Positions 1 to 13,062 of a stretch of 64,000 nt of DNA are shown piece after piece (the first letter of the stretch is position 1; each line of letters starts with the position of its first letter). The notes under the pieces are model-generated. The model searched no databases. It had not been told where the DNA came from and was given only the letters and a program-made list of their open reading frames with translations. Source of the stretch: Spinacia oleracea (taxonomy: Eukaryota > Streptophyta > Magnoliopsida > Caryophyllales > Amaranthaceae); assembly GCF_020520425.1 (NCBI RefSeq), contig NC_079491.1, positions 3,844,001 through 3,908,000 of the forward strand, in the 5' to 3' direction. Position numbers and translations under genes: made by a program.

Positions 1-2181
1 TTAGTTTATGCTTTGAGTTTGTTAATTGATTTTGAATTTGTAGACTGAATTGTTCATGTCAAAATAAATAAATAATGTAGATTGAATTGTTCATGTCAGA
101 AAAGATTGGGTATTTGTTAACATTTTGGGTTGTTTTCAGTTAGAAGCATAACTGAATTCAGTATTAGCAGTTTGATTTGTTGAAGCTTGAATATTTCTCT
201 TTTGATTGAGTTCTAACTTTAGATTTTTATTGGAAAATAAATGTTAATTGAAATGGTTGATGAAATTATTTGAAAAATCAATAATTGATTGCACCGGGCT
301 TAGTGAAATTTATGCCACATGTTCGATGAAATGCTCAGAAGAGTTTGATAAATAAATTGTAGTTCATATTACTTATCAAATCTATAATTTATCTGGGTTT
401 TGCTAATTCAGTAACTTGGTTCTAGAAAATATTATCTCAACTTTCATTAGATGATTGTGATTCCTGTTTCTTTTTTATCCTAGAGCTACTAGTAGGCTTT
501 CATACATTGTGTGCCTTTTAAGGCACATGTATATTGGAGATAGGGATCTTCCTCCTAGGTTTGGGAATTAACAGAACTACAAACCTTGAATGTCTTCATA
601 GTAGGGCAACATAATAGGTTAGATGTACTGGCCAACTGCATTCATCTTGCTGGGAATCTAAAGATTAGGTATCAGGAAGGTTGTAAGGAGCATGAATTAA
701 CAGAGGGCGCAACATTTTTGAAGAAAAATAAGCTTCGTGAGTTCTCATTAGAATGGTCATGTGCAAATTATTGCTGGTCTGGTTAGTGCCGTGGCATTAG
801 GTTTGGTTAACTAGATGGTAGGTTACTAGGTTTGGTTAGTGTCGTGGTCATCTTGCTGGTCTGGTTAGTGCCGTGGCATTGATTGCTACTAGGTTTTACG
901 TTCAGCTGTCCTGTGGCAGGTTAACAGATTGTGATGAATAGTTGATCTTGGGGCTGCAGTTGTTCTGTTCTGTTTGCTGTGAGCTGCCTGGTTGAAGTGA
1001 GAGGCTTAATTCTTAAGCTTTGCTTCTTTTTTTTTCTTTGGTTATATTTTCATGAGTAGTTGTATATCTGGTATTGAAGTGTTTTTTTTTTTTGAAGGAA
1101 TAACTGGTGGTGTTTTATTTGTATGGTTTTATTTGTTGCTAATTTGTACCAAACAAGAGATTCATTTCCTTATTACTTACCATAGATCAAGTAAGGGAAT
1201 CACACATAAGTATTACCAAACAACCAATAATTGTAATAGTTAACATTACCCGTTCTCCTTCTTATTTGTTTACATTCCACTCCCTTTCCAACATTCATAT
1301 CAAACCTGCACAACACTTAATATGAATGCATCTCATTAATTATTACATAGATAGATAAAATAGTTTTGATTTATATGGTTATGTTGATCGTATTTTCTAT
1401 TGAAGTTCAACATCAACAGTCTATGGTGTACAGCTCTTCGGCTGACATTCATTTTTAGGAGTTAATAGACCCCCCCCCCCCCCCCTAACGAGTCCTTGTT
1501 AAGTGGACGCATATAATTTCTGTCTTTCAAATTTTATCTGGTTTCTTATTTCCTGGAATTTTGAAAGATATCTGCTGTTCCTGTAAATTTTGTTCATGAT
1601 ATATGTTCTCATTTAAATATAACAATATGAAGTGACTTTTGAATTTTCTGAAGTGTACCTAGGAGTTTGGGGTTGTTGCTTGTGATTTGAGGGCTCAGTT
1701 ATGGAGTTGATTTTATGCTGCTTACTTTTTTGTTAGCTTTCTGTTTTCTGGTCCCTTCTTTATGAAGGCATAGTAAGGGTTTACTTTGACTGTGGCTGTA
1801 CCAGTAGTGTGCTAGGCAAAGATGAGTCAAACAATCTAATCCATTGCTGATGCTGTGATTTGAGGATTTTCTGTGTTATATGATCATGTTGCATTTGAGT
1901 CAGCAATTTCTATGAAACGGCCCACCTTTATGCCACTCTTGTTTTTTGTTGCTTTAGCAGTGTATAATGACTTGGATTTCAGTTGTTCTCTTTCTTTTTC
2001 CTTAGCCACTTCTTCACTTTGTCAATTCACAATCAATTGCTTTGTATATTATTTGTCATACAGACAATATTTTATGTGGGAAAGTTGGAGAATCTAATGT
2101 GTTGGATACGTGAACTTATTGGTATTCCTTGCTACTGTAGTTTGAAAGGGCTTGATTTCTGGTTGCTATCAGTTTTCCAGA
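1..2181. other. Region upstream of BUD32, no gene recognised
   Basis: I see no supportable coding gene here; all open frames are short and lack recognisable domains. Visible oddities are a run of 16 C at 1470-1485 and a local duplication in which a 27-base segment ending GTGCCGTGGCATT (772-798) recurs at 854-880. The right end reads as a 3' splice acceptor (TTTTCCAG, 2173-2180) one base before the BUD32 start codon. The BUD32 promoter and a non-coding first exon therefore probably lie in this stretch, but I cannot place them. Confidence 0.5.
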
Positions 2182-4526
<2,345 letters not shown>

Positions 4527-5113
4527 GCTGCAGAAGAATCTTCATAGAATAGTTCGTGTATTATTTATTCATAGATTGTGCATTTTTATTTGTTGTATCA
4601 AGCTTGTAAAAATAAGCTTGTTCAGTATTTGTACTCTATCCTCGATACGGAGTATATTTCAATGTTGCAGTCTGTTAGGGATAGTCATTGTTTGCAAGAT
4701 CTTTCTGTATCATATTAGTGCAGAACCACTGAAGTTTTTTTTTCTTTTTGGCAGAAATCCATTTTGTCAAAGAAAACTGAACTATATATATTCTTGTATT
4801 ATAATGGAGGAGTTTGTAATATTTTCACATAATGCAATAACATAATTTATACGATTGCCTTTTGTATTAAGAGAGTCGCAAAGGGTAGTGACACAATCAA
4901 TATTCAATCTTAGGTTTTGATACCACTTTTCAAAATTGTTTCATCAACCAATTTAGTTGACCATCCACGTAAACAAACCATATGACACTTGAGAGTAAGA
5001 GTACTTCTAATGCAATTTGAAGGGTTCCAAAGATGTACATGATGTCAACTTAACTAACAAGCACAAAGAGTATGCATAAGAGTACTTATATTTCTTACAA
5101 GTCTAACCTAGGG
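4527..5113. other. BUD32 3' flank, no gene
   Basis: The BUD32 3' UTR must begin here. I see no further gene. One TACGGAGTA word lies at 4646-4654. The 4483-4845 open frame runs through the BUD32 stop in another frame and has no recognisable domain. Confidence 0.5.
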
Positions 5114-5607
5114 TAAGCCTGTTTAGGACAGGGTAGCCTAATACGTATATGGTTATGGTCAAGTTAATAGGTTTTCTTTATTGGACATGACTCTTATTGT
5201 ATAGAGTCAATATATGGTCAACCTTATAACACAATAATTTGAAAACTAAATTCGTTATGATATACTCCCTTTGTCCCTTAATACTCGACCCGATTTGACT
5301 TTTTGCACTATTCACAAAATTCACTTTGACCCTATTTTATTTCTAGTATATAAAAACAAATTGTTAGTAAATAATATATTGTTGGCTTCATCTTAATATA
5401 TATTTTCAAAACATTAATATTTTTATAATATGTAGTTAAAGAAATTGGTGGTCAAAGTTGTGCATTGGCAAACGTGTCCGATCAAAACAGGTCGAGTATT
5501 AAGGGACGGAGGGAGTAAAAATTATGTGTATAGATCGTATTCACTTATATCTCATACTACTCTTTTCTTTTTCATTTTTCCTTACTCATTTAATAACTCG
5601 TCCAATA
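5114..5607 (+). mobile_element. Left part of a hAT relic (same family as 27288-27678)
   Basis: The stretch aligns base for base over most of its length with the left half of the complete element at 27288-27678. Shared words are GGACAGGGTAG, GGTCAAGTTAATAGG, TTTGAAAA and TTTTTCATTTTTC. It is interrupted by a Stowaway at 5265-5515. It stops abruptly at about 5607, where LINE sequence begins, and the right half of the hAT element is missing. The left end is decayed, so the boundary is approximate. Confidence 0.65.
5265..5515. mobile_element. Stowaway MITE
   Basis: The terminal inverted repeats are CTCCCTTTGTCCCTTAATAC at the left and the reverse complement of a near-identical sequence (GGGACGGAGGGAG) at the right. 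It is flanked by TA on both sides (5263-5264, 5516-5517). Length is 251 bp. These are the hallmarks of Tc1/mariner-derived Stowaway elements. It interrupts the hAT relic and is therefore younger than it. Confidence 0.9.
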
Positions 5608-8014
5608 TGTTTCATGCAATGAACAGAAAGGGAGAAGGTAGAGATGGTACGGTAGAACTCAAACTTGATATGAGTAAGGCTTATGATAGAGTGGAATGGA
5701 GTTTTTTTGGAGAGGGTTATGTAAAAGTTTGGTTTCCGAAAGAGTTTGATTGACAAGATTATGGGTTGTATGTCGAGTATTTCTTTAAAACTTTTAAATA
5801 TAACGGGTAACTGTTCGGCTCCTTATCCCCATCCCGGGGACTCAGACAGGGTGACCCAATCTCTCCATATTTGTGTAGATGCTTTTTCTACAATGATTTC
5901 AAAAGCTGCCAGGGAGAATATGATTCATGGAGCACGGGTGAGTTGCGGAGCACCTAGGGTCTCTCTCCTATTCTTTGCCGATGATAGCATACTGTTTGCT
6001 AGAGCTAACTTGCAAGAATGCTCTAAAGTTGCTGATATAATCAATACGTATGAGAGAGCATCCGGTCAGAAAGTCAATCTTAGCAAGACGGAAGTTGCCT
6101 TTAGTAAGTGTGTTTCGTTGGGAGGAAGAGCGAAGATTATTGAGAAGCTTGGAGTGCGGGAAGTGGAGAGGCATGAGAAGTATCTTGGCCTGCCTACTAT
6201 TATTGGAATATCAAAGAAAGGTTTTTGCATGCTTAAAGGAGAGGATTTGGAAGAAACTACAAGGGTGGAAAGAGAAATTATTATCTCACCCGGGAAAGGA
6301 AGATCTTATCAAAGCAGTAGCTCAAGCAATCCCTACCTATATGACGAGCATCTTTAAAATTCCGGAGGGACTTATTGATGAAATTCACTCAATTTGGCTC
6401 GGTTTTGGTGGGGCTCGAGAGGATCGGAGAGGAAAATGCATTGGCATCGATGGGAAACGCTTTGTCTACTGAAGTCTATGGGTGGGATGGGGTTCCGGGA
6501 CCTAAAGTATTTTAATCAAGCATGTTTGGCTAAGAAATGTTGGAGACTTACATCACCTGGCCATTCCCTTCTGCAAAGTGTGTTGAAAGCCCGACATTAC
6601 AAAAACACAAGCTTCGTAGAAGCTAACAGTGGCTTCGACCCAAGCTTTAGCTGAAGGAGTATTTGGGGAGCGAAGGGACTGCTGCTAGACGGTATAAAGT
6701 GGAGGGTTGGTAATGGAGATTCGATTCAGGTTTAGGACGATGCGTGGATGCCCGGAGATGGAACACACATTGTACCAACGCCATTGGCTGGGAGTGACTC
6801 GGATTTGCGTGTTAGTGCATTGATTAGTTATGAGCAGGGCGACTGGGATACTGATGTTTTGGACGCTACTTTTATGCCAGAAGATCGAACAAAGGTGCTC
6901 ACAATCCTACTATCCCGCTCTTTTCCTAGCGACAATCGTTATTGGTGGCCAAATTCGAATGACAAATATACGGTGAGGACTGGTTATTGGCTAGGGAGGC
7001 TAGGATGTCTGGAGGCGTGGAATATGTTTCATGGGGAAACAGGTTCGAAGCTGGTATGGGGGCTGAGTGGTCCACCGAAATTGCACCATTTCTTACGGAG
7101 AGCATGTAAGGGAAGTTTGGGGACCATGGAGGTACTGCACAGGAGACATGTCCGACCTTCACCACAATGTGGGGTCTGCGAGCAACATGAGGAAACCATC
7201 AACCACTCTTTGTTCGAGTGTAAACATGCGTCGCTAATTTGGACTCATAGCGAGTTCGCGGCACTATTGGAAGAAGCACCTACTGAGTCTTTTGCCACAA
7301 GGTTTCGATGGTTTGCAGATCAGTTAACAAGGGATAGGATGCAAACCTTTGCGTTCCTTGTGTGGGCGGCTTGGCTCTGTCGAAATAAAGCTTGCTTCGA
7401 GCCGACGACGAGTCTGGACGCGATTAGTGTAGCTGCGGGTTTCGTAAAACTCAATGACGATTATTGCAGCTATAATGTGAAGGTAATTAAGAATGCCCCT
7501 GGAGTCTTGCCTTTCTGCTCGGAAGCTAGTTGGTATCCCCCACCAAATGATACAGTGAAGGTGAACGTCGATGCGCATATAATGAAAGATATAGGGGTGA
7601 GCTTCGGAGTGGCTATCCGTGATGGGGCCGGAAGCCTTATACTGGAAGCAGTGAAGAGAATGAATGCACAGTGGCAGCCGGAGATGGGGGAAGCTGGTGC
7701 GGTCAGGTACGGGCTAGAGGTGGCACGGAGATTTGGCTTCGAAAAGGTGGTTCTTGAGTGCGACGCAACCAGTGTGGTCCGAACTCTACACAGCAAAGAA
7801 GAAGGTGATGCGCCAATATTTTTTATCTTTGACGATATTAGAAGGTTAAGTTATGCTTTTAGCTCTTTTATGTGTAACTCATGTTAGACGAGCGGGGAAT
7901 ACGGTGGCTCATTCGATAGCAAGATGGAACACCGATACTTCCATGGAACGAATTGTATGAACTCTTTCCCCCAAGCTAGGGATTCAAACCTTAGTGGAGC
8001 TTGCTTTAATCTAA
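5608..8014 (+). pseudogene. Decayed, 5'-truncated L1-type LINE (reverse transcriptase, zf-RVT, RNase H)
   Basis: This is the C-terminal part of a plant non-LTR retrotransposon polyprotein, broken into several frames. In order I see KLDMSKAYDRVEW (RT, about 5657-5700), RQGDPISPYL in a shifted frame near 5845-5875, the catalytic FADD motif (5974-5985) and KYLGLP near 6178-6195. The last large frame, 6748-7887, holds the zf-RVT finger (CGVCEQHEETINHSLFEC) and an RNase H domain with the three acidic positions VNVDAH, GEAGAV and LECDAT. After a frame break the reading continues to VELALI and a stop at 8012-8014. The endonuclease and the N-terminal part of RT are absent, as expected for 5'-truncated insertion. 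It carries several frameshifts and stops, so it is a fossil. Confidence 0.9.
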
Positions 8015-8566
8015 CTAGTTTTTGGGCCCGTTCGATGAACGGGTTGGTTATATGTTGGTAGTGTAATGAAGTTTAGACGTTATGTTGTTTTTAAGCAGGT
8101 GTTAGAAAGTGTTTAAACCAAATGACAATGATAAAACTTTACGACCTATGAAGTCTTGTCTTTTTAATCATTACATTCTTCTAATTATGTTCATCTCCCC
8201 TGAAAAAATAGATTCACTTTAAATCACCTATTACCACCAATAACATATCATTTGTACAAAAATCAGACAAAACTGTTACAATATACGACTATAGTCATGA
8301 TATCCAATTATTGGAAAGGCTTAACAAAATCTAACTATTGAACTATATTGACAAAACTTTTCTTATAGGGAACTAAAACTAATTGTAAGTTCCCTAACAA
8401 CAAAAATATACAAATAAAACCACCTAAAAGTCTCAAAATGTTGATGACGATTTACCTACCTTTAATCATTTGCATGGAAACCATACATTATAAGATTCTC
8501 TTTCTTTGCAAAATGAATTGCAACTAATTAAGCAAGAAAAATAAACAACATACTTCCAATATACTT
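8015..8566. other. AT-rich spacer, no gene
   Basis: The LINE 3' UTR probably continues for some tens of bases (GGGCCCGTTCGATGAACGGG at 8026-8045). I see no poly-A tail or target-site duplication that fixes the LINE boundary. The rest is AT-rich DNA without recognisable genes. Confidence 0.4.
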
Positions 8567-9355
8567 AAGAAAAATCAAGAACAATGTGCTTAGAGAGAGA
8601 GAGGGGGGTGGTACTGGAACTTGAATTGCATGCATGAAAATAAAAAATCGAAATGTTGAATTAACACCCTATAACCTCCTACCGTTTCAAAAAGGACTAG
8701 TCATAAGTTCTATTAGTGCATGGGAGGTTAAACTTTGAATGAACGCCACATAAGAATGAGAGAAGATTTGGGGATTGAATTAAATTGACATTGAAAATCA
8801 TTAAGGTTGGAGAGTTTTTGGGAAGATGAAGAACGGGGAAGATGAAGTAGGGGACGGTTGTTTAGACATAATCAAGTTGAGTATTGATTCTAATTTTTGG
8901 TACTCCCCCCGTCTAATTTCTATAGTCCTGTTTTTATTTTGAGCGTCCCAAAATTAAGAAAAATCAAGAACAATGTGCTTAGAGGGGGAGGGGGGGGGGA
9001 GAGAGAGGTGGTACTGCAACTTGAATTGCATGCATGAAAATAAAAAATAAAAATGTTAAAAACACCCTATAATCTCCTACCGTATCAAAAAGGATCAGTT
9101 AAAAGTCTATTAGTGGGAGGTTAAATTTTGAATGAATGCTACAGGAGAATGGTAGAAGATTTGGGGATTAAATTAAATTGACATATAAAATAATTAAGGA
9201 TGGAGAGTACATTAATGGGAAGTTGAAGAATGAGGAAGATGAAGTAGGGGACGTTTGTTTAGGCATAATAAAGTTTAGTATTGATCTTAATTTTTGGTAC
9301 TCCCTCCGTACCATTTTTATAGTTCTGTTTCTCTTTTGAGCGTCCTAAAATTATA
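8567..9355. repeat. Imperfect tandem duplication of about 395 bp
   Basis: Copy 1 spans about 8567-8957 and copy 2 about 8958-9355. Both begin AAGAAAAATCAAGAACAATG and share GCTTAGAG, a purine run, a GCATGCATGAAAATAAAAAA block and AGATGAAGTAGGGGACG. Copy 1 ends inside the first 55 bases of a Stowaway (8904-8957) and joins directly to copy 2. Copy 2 runs into the complete Stowaway at 9300-9625. The duplication therefore happened after the Stowaway inserted. Confidence 0.85.
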
Positions 9356-9625
9356 GTCATGTTTCTATTTTTGGCCATTAAGTTTTCACTTTCCCATGTA
9401 CTATATTAATTTAAAAAGTATTGAAAACCCAACAAAACTTCCCCATGTACTACTTATATTTCAATTTTTCATGTACTATATTCCCTTTTTCTATGTATTA
9501 TATTTCACTTTCTCATACAAATCAATTATCAATGTACTATATTCCAATTTCCCGTGTACTATATTCCATTTTTCTTAAAACCCGTATTTTTTGTCAATGG
9601 GGATATAAACATGGGACGAAGGGAG
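9300..9625. mobile_element. Stowaway MITE
   Basis: The left end is CTCCCTCCGTACCATTTTTA and the right end is the reverse complement of CTCCCTTCGTCCCATGTTTA. TA flanks both sides (9298-9299, 9626-9627). Length is 326 bp. The interior repeats ATGTACTATATTCC-like words about five times, which accounts for the small open frames here. Confidence 0.85.
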
Positions 9626-9966
9626 TACAATTCTAATAAATTAGGGATTAGTAGTATATTACGTGAAAACTAATGGCAATAAAGTGGAGTAATGAATATC
9701 CTTATTTTTTTTATAACAAAAAGTAAATAGAAATATTAATAAGGTTTGGACACGTGTCTTCAAGATGTATTTGCTTACGTATCATTGAAATGATGATGGT
9801 TATGTTTTTTAAATACTAGGTATTGATGAGCTGAAGCCCTATCTTTCCCTAAAAAAGAAATTATAATTAAAATAAATTCAGATACGTTTATATAAAAAAA
9901 ATAACTGAAAATCAGATTAATAGAACGCACTCATACTACTAAAAACAGACCATCAAATCAGATGAA

Positions 9967-10291
9967 CAAAAGGTCTTGCGCGCACTAGGTGTACAATAAA
10001 TTTATTGTACACCAAGATAACTTTTACCCATTTTTTTTGTAACTTTAACCTAGTTTTGATTAACTTTTATATTAGTAAAAAAACGTTAATAAATAAACAT
10101 TTTAAAGAGTTAAATGATTAATTTTATACATTATTAGTGATTTTGAAGAAATAAGTTTTATTAAAATGAAAAAAATTATCAATAGAATTTGATAACTTTT
10201 ACATATATAAGCTTAACTTTTAAACATTTTGAGTTAACTTTACTCCGGTGTACAATATTTATTGTATAGGCATTGTAAATAAGAATTTGTG
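9967..10291 (+). mobile_element. Palindrome-ended MITE family, copy 1
   Basis: The 325-bp element begins CAAAAGGTCTTGCGCGCAC and ends AAGAATTTGTG. Near each end lies a palindrome built on GGTGTACAATAAA..TTTATTGTACACC. It is flanked by TCAGATGAA (9958-9966) and TCAGCTGAA (10292-10300), a 9-bp duplication with one mismatch. Copies 2 and 3 lie at 18037-18362 and 44605-44958. Copy 1 ends 120 bp before the STN1 start codon, so it probably sits in the STN1 promoter or leader. Confidence 0.8.
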
Positions 10292-10411
10292 TCAGCTGAA
10301 TTGGTACATTCTTAACTTTCCCCACCATAGCTTTCCCGCCAAAACCAGACTCTTCCCTGTAAAGTCTCCAAAACCCAGAAAAACCTACCAATTCATATTC
10401 AAACTTCCCAA

Positions 10412-10975
10412 ATGTCAAATCGATCAAACAAGCCACCATCAAACTACGATGCCTCAATCGACCCGAATAATGTCAATAGTCTTCTCAACATCAATGTTAA
10501 ACTCCTTGCATTCGACCTCAACTCTTTAACCCAACCCAATTCTCTCTCCTCCTCTTCTTCCCGGGACCCGAATTTCTTGTACCGCAAAGGGGTCCCAATA
10601 TCTCGGGTCGAAGCATTTGGTGTCGTCGTAACCCGGGACTTCAAACCCGACAAATTCCTTAGGTTTTCCATTGATGATGGCACTGGTTGTATCCAATGTA
10701 TACTCTGGCTTAATCAATTGACTTCTTCGTACTTTTCTCGGCGATGCCCATCAGATGTTCACTCAATTGCGCAAATGGCAAATGTTCATTCTACCCGAGT
10801 TCAACTCGGCGTTAGTGCCCGGGTTCGTGGCCGGGTTTCGGGTTTTCGTGGTTCGGTTCAGGTTACGGTGGATGATGTGGTGGAGGAGAGAGATCCCAAT
10901 TATGAGACCTTGCATTTGTTGGATTGTATTAACTTGGCTCGAAAGCGTTATGATGTTCTGTCCTACAAGAAATGA
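10412..10975 (+). CDS. STN1: CST complex subunit STN1 (OB-fold telomere protein)
   Basis: An uninterrupted 187-aa frame from ATG 10412 to TGA 10973-10975. The region from about residue 55 to 165 reads as one OB-fold: PISRVEAFGVVVTRD, KFLRFSIDDGTGCIQCILW, then VSARVRGRVSGFRGSVQVTV and a helical end, LHLLDCINLARKRYDVL. This is the plant STN1 pattern; plant STN1 proteins are short, single-domain and typically intronless. STN1 works with CTC1 and TEN1 to protect chromosome ends and to help polymerase alpha fill in the telomeric C-strand in the nucleus. The N-terminal 50 residues are polar and poorly conserved. A MITE ends 120 bp upstream and a fold-back element starts 300 bp downstream. The antisense and +2 frames across this segment are shadows. 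Confidence 0.93.
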   Translation: MSNRSNKPPSNYDASIDPNNVNSLLNINVKLLAFDLNSLTQPNSLSSSSSRDPNFLYRKGVPISRVEAFGVVVTRDFKPDKFLRFSIDDGTGCIQCILWLNQLTSSYFSRRCPSDVHSIAQMANVHSTRVQLGVSARVRGRVSGFRGSVQVTVDDVVEERDPNYETLHLLDCINLARKRYDVLSYKK

Positions 10976-11277
10976 GGGTAATTGTCTTTTGATCCAATTT
11001 CTGTTGTTTTGCTTACTGAATTGTTTGTGGTTTTGGGTGTTTGGGATTGTAAAATCATGTTCATAGTATTTAGTAGTAAATTGTCTAGTTTGTATCAAGA
11101 ATTTTTGATTTCAGATCATTGGATGTCAAGAGCTAGAACAAAATGTGTTGTTTATGTAAGAACTAGGAGCCTTAACTTGTTCCTCAATCATGAATTACAG
11201 TATGGTATGAGGAAAGGGAGTCCAATCTTGTTGATCATAAAAATGAGTTATAGAAAATTTTATCCATAATCACTCCC

Positions 11278-11540
11278 TGAGGAAGTCTTTGTCACAAGTG
11301 ACTTGTGTCCATATTCCACAAGTGAGTACCAATACAGAATTTGGAGTACCAATACAGAATATGTTAGTACCAATACAAATTATGTGAATACCAATAATAA
11401 CACATATGACTTATATTGGTGATATTTCTAAGCAATTTTGTATTTTGGTACTGACATATTATGTGTTGGTACTCAAAATGGTTGTATTCGGATCACTTGT
11501 GTCCATGTGGACACAAGTCACTTGAGGTTTAGAAACCCTC
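11278..11540. mobile_element. MULE-like fold-back MITE downstream of STN1
   Basis: The 263-bp element has about 33-bp terminal inverted repeats. Both begin GAGG and share the exact core CAAGTGACTTGTGTCCA. It is flanked by the direct repeat ATCACTCCC at 11269-11277 and 11541-11549, extending to 10 bp if the next T is counted. A 9-10 bp duplication with long repeats starting in G fits Mutator-like MITEs. The interior repeats AGTACCAATACA three times. No coding capacity. Confidence 0.8.
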
Positions 11541-11666
11541 ATCACTCCCTTGCTTCCATAATGCTTTTTAGGTAACCCCAATTCTTTAGGTCATATATAT
11601 TCTGTTAGCTACTTTGTATTTTGCATTAGTTTCAACTTGTCAATAGTATTATACTCCTCGAAGTAA

Positions 11667-11790
11667 GGGAATTGATTTTGGCACACCATTTAGTTGATTT
11701 TGGCACCACTTGTGAGAGCATATAAAATTGTGCTCTATTCACATGACGTGTGCCAATATCAACCAATTGGTGTGCCAAAATCATTTCCCT
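11667..11790. mobile_element. Short inverted-repeat element
   Basis: The left arm GGGAATTGATTTTGGCACAC is matched inverted by the right arm, which reads as the complement of GGGAAATGATTTTGGCACAC. The inner parts also pair (TTGATTTTGGCAC against TTGATATTGGCAC). The element is about 124 bp and can fold on itself. I cannot fix the target duplication, so the superfamily is open. Confidence 0.6.
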
Positions 11791-12742
11791 CGACGTGTTG
11801 TTTGTGTAGAGTTTTACAATGTTCACCCTAGTGGATGTGTTTTGGTCGACAAGAAGGGAGGAAGTAATAGACAATATTGATGAACTCTAGCCAATCTTGT
11901 TGCTTGTAGTGAACCACAAAGTGAGAAGTATAACTTCAAGAGTTCCCGTTTCATCTTTCTGAATATTGATATGTAAGGTTTTTAAGAAACTAAGGAACCT
12001 CTAAACAAGTTTGGTAAAATATAACTCGTGGTTGGAACCTAGGAGGCTGAATGATCACATCATATGAAGATATAGCATAGCATTTTGAGTAGTTATCTTG
12101 GGTTAGAGGCCATTTATGTGAGGCCATTTATGTAAACATTTGAGCAACACTGGAGAAAGTTAGGATCCCGTTATTCCTTAAACCTAAATGTTTGATGGTT
12201 TGAAGGGATTAAGGAGACATTTGGAGGAGGTGAGACAGATACCATATCTAAAGCTCAAGGACATAAAAAGAACCTTTACAAAATGTACAAGGAATGGCCT
12301 TTATTGACCATAAAACCTCAAGTTAATGCTATATTCATTTTCATAAGACAAACAAAAACAAAAAGTTCTTTTATAGTGGTTGAGGGTTTAACACTTTAAC
12401 ATCATGATTTTTCGAGGGAAGGCGAGGTGACAGAAAGAAAGGGAAAGAGTGTGCTTCTGTTTGCCTCCCAAATCTTTATAAGTAGTAACATCTTTTTGTT
12501 AGAAAGGGGAAGGAGAGTTCCTTCCTTGTCTTTCCCTATTTCATATCCACATAAAGGGAAATAGATGCCTCACTCTCCTTCCCCTTGCCTTTCCTCTGAT
12601 TTTCCTCATCCAAACATACTATAATTGTCCAAGTAAAAATATCTAACATTCAAAAGCAATAATGAACTTGTAAGACAAGGACCTTGATTCCCTTAAAGAT
12701 AAGACTATATGTCTATATGAGCTTTTGTGGAGGCACCTTTAA
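11791..12742. other. No gene recognised
   Basis: AT-rich DNA without supportable open frames or clear repeats. Confidence 0.4.
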
Positions 12743-13062
12743 GAGCAACTTCAAATTAGCTTGTCATGCCACCTAAGATTTTAAGCTAAATTACTTTCTA
12801 GCTAGTTTGTATCATAATGGTAAGCTAATTTACCAAACTAGCTTGCCATTTAATGGGTTCCACTTTTACAATTAACCTTTTTTTTTTTAATTACAACTAG
12901 CTCACCTCCTAATTGGACAGCTTTTTCCCAAGCAAATTGGCTTGGAAAAGCTAATTTGTTTGGCCAAGCTAATTTATGAAAATCACTCCAATGGTTAAGC
13001 TAGTAGCTTGAGACTTTTGCAAATTGCAAGCAAGTTCCTAGCAACAACCATTGGAGTTTCTC
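12743..13062. mobile_element. Tourist-like (PIF/Harbinger) MITE
   Basis: The ends are GAGCAACTTCAA and the complement of GAGAAACTCCAA. The flanking trinucleotide is TAA on both sides (12740-12742, 13063-13065), the target preference of PIF/Harbinger. The interior is full of AAGCTAATTT / AGCTAGTTT words in both orientations. Length is 320 bp and there is no coding frame. Confidence 0.65.

Noticed and set aside
10755-11098. Overlapping frames on both strands across and after STN1
   Set aside because: Shadows of STN1 or of its 3' UTR without domains.
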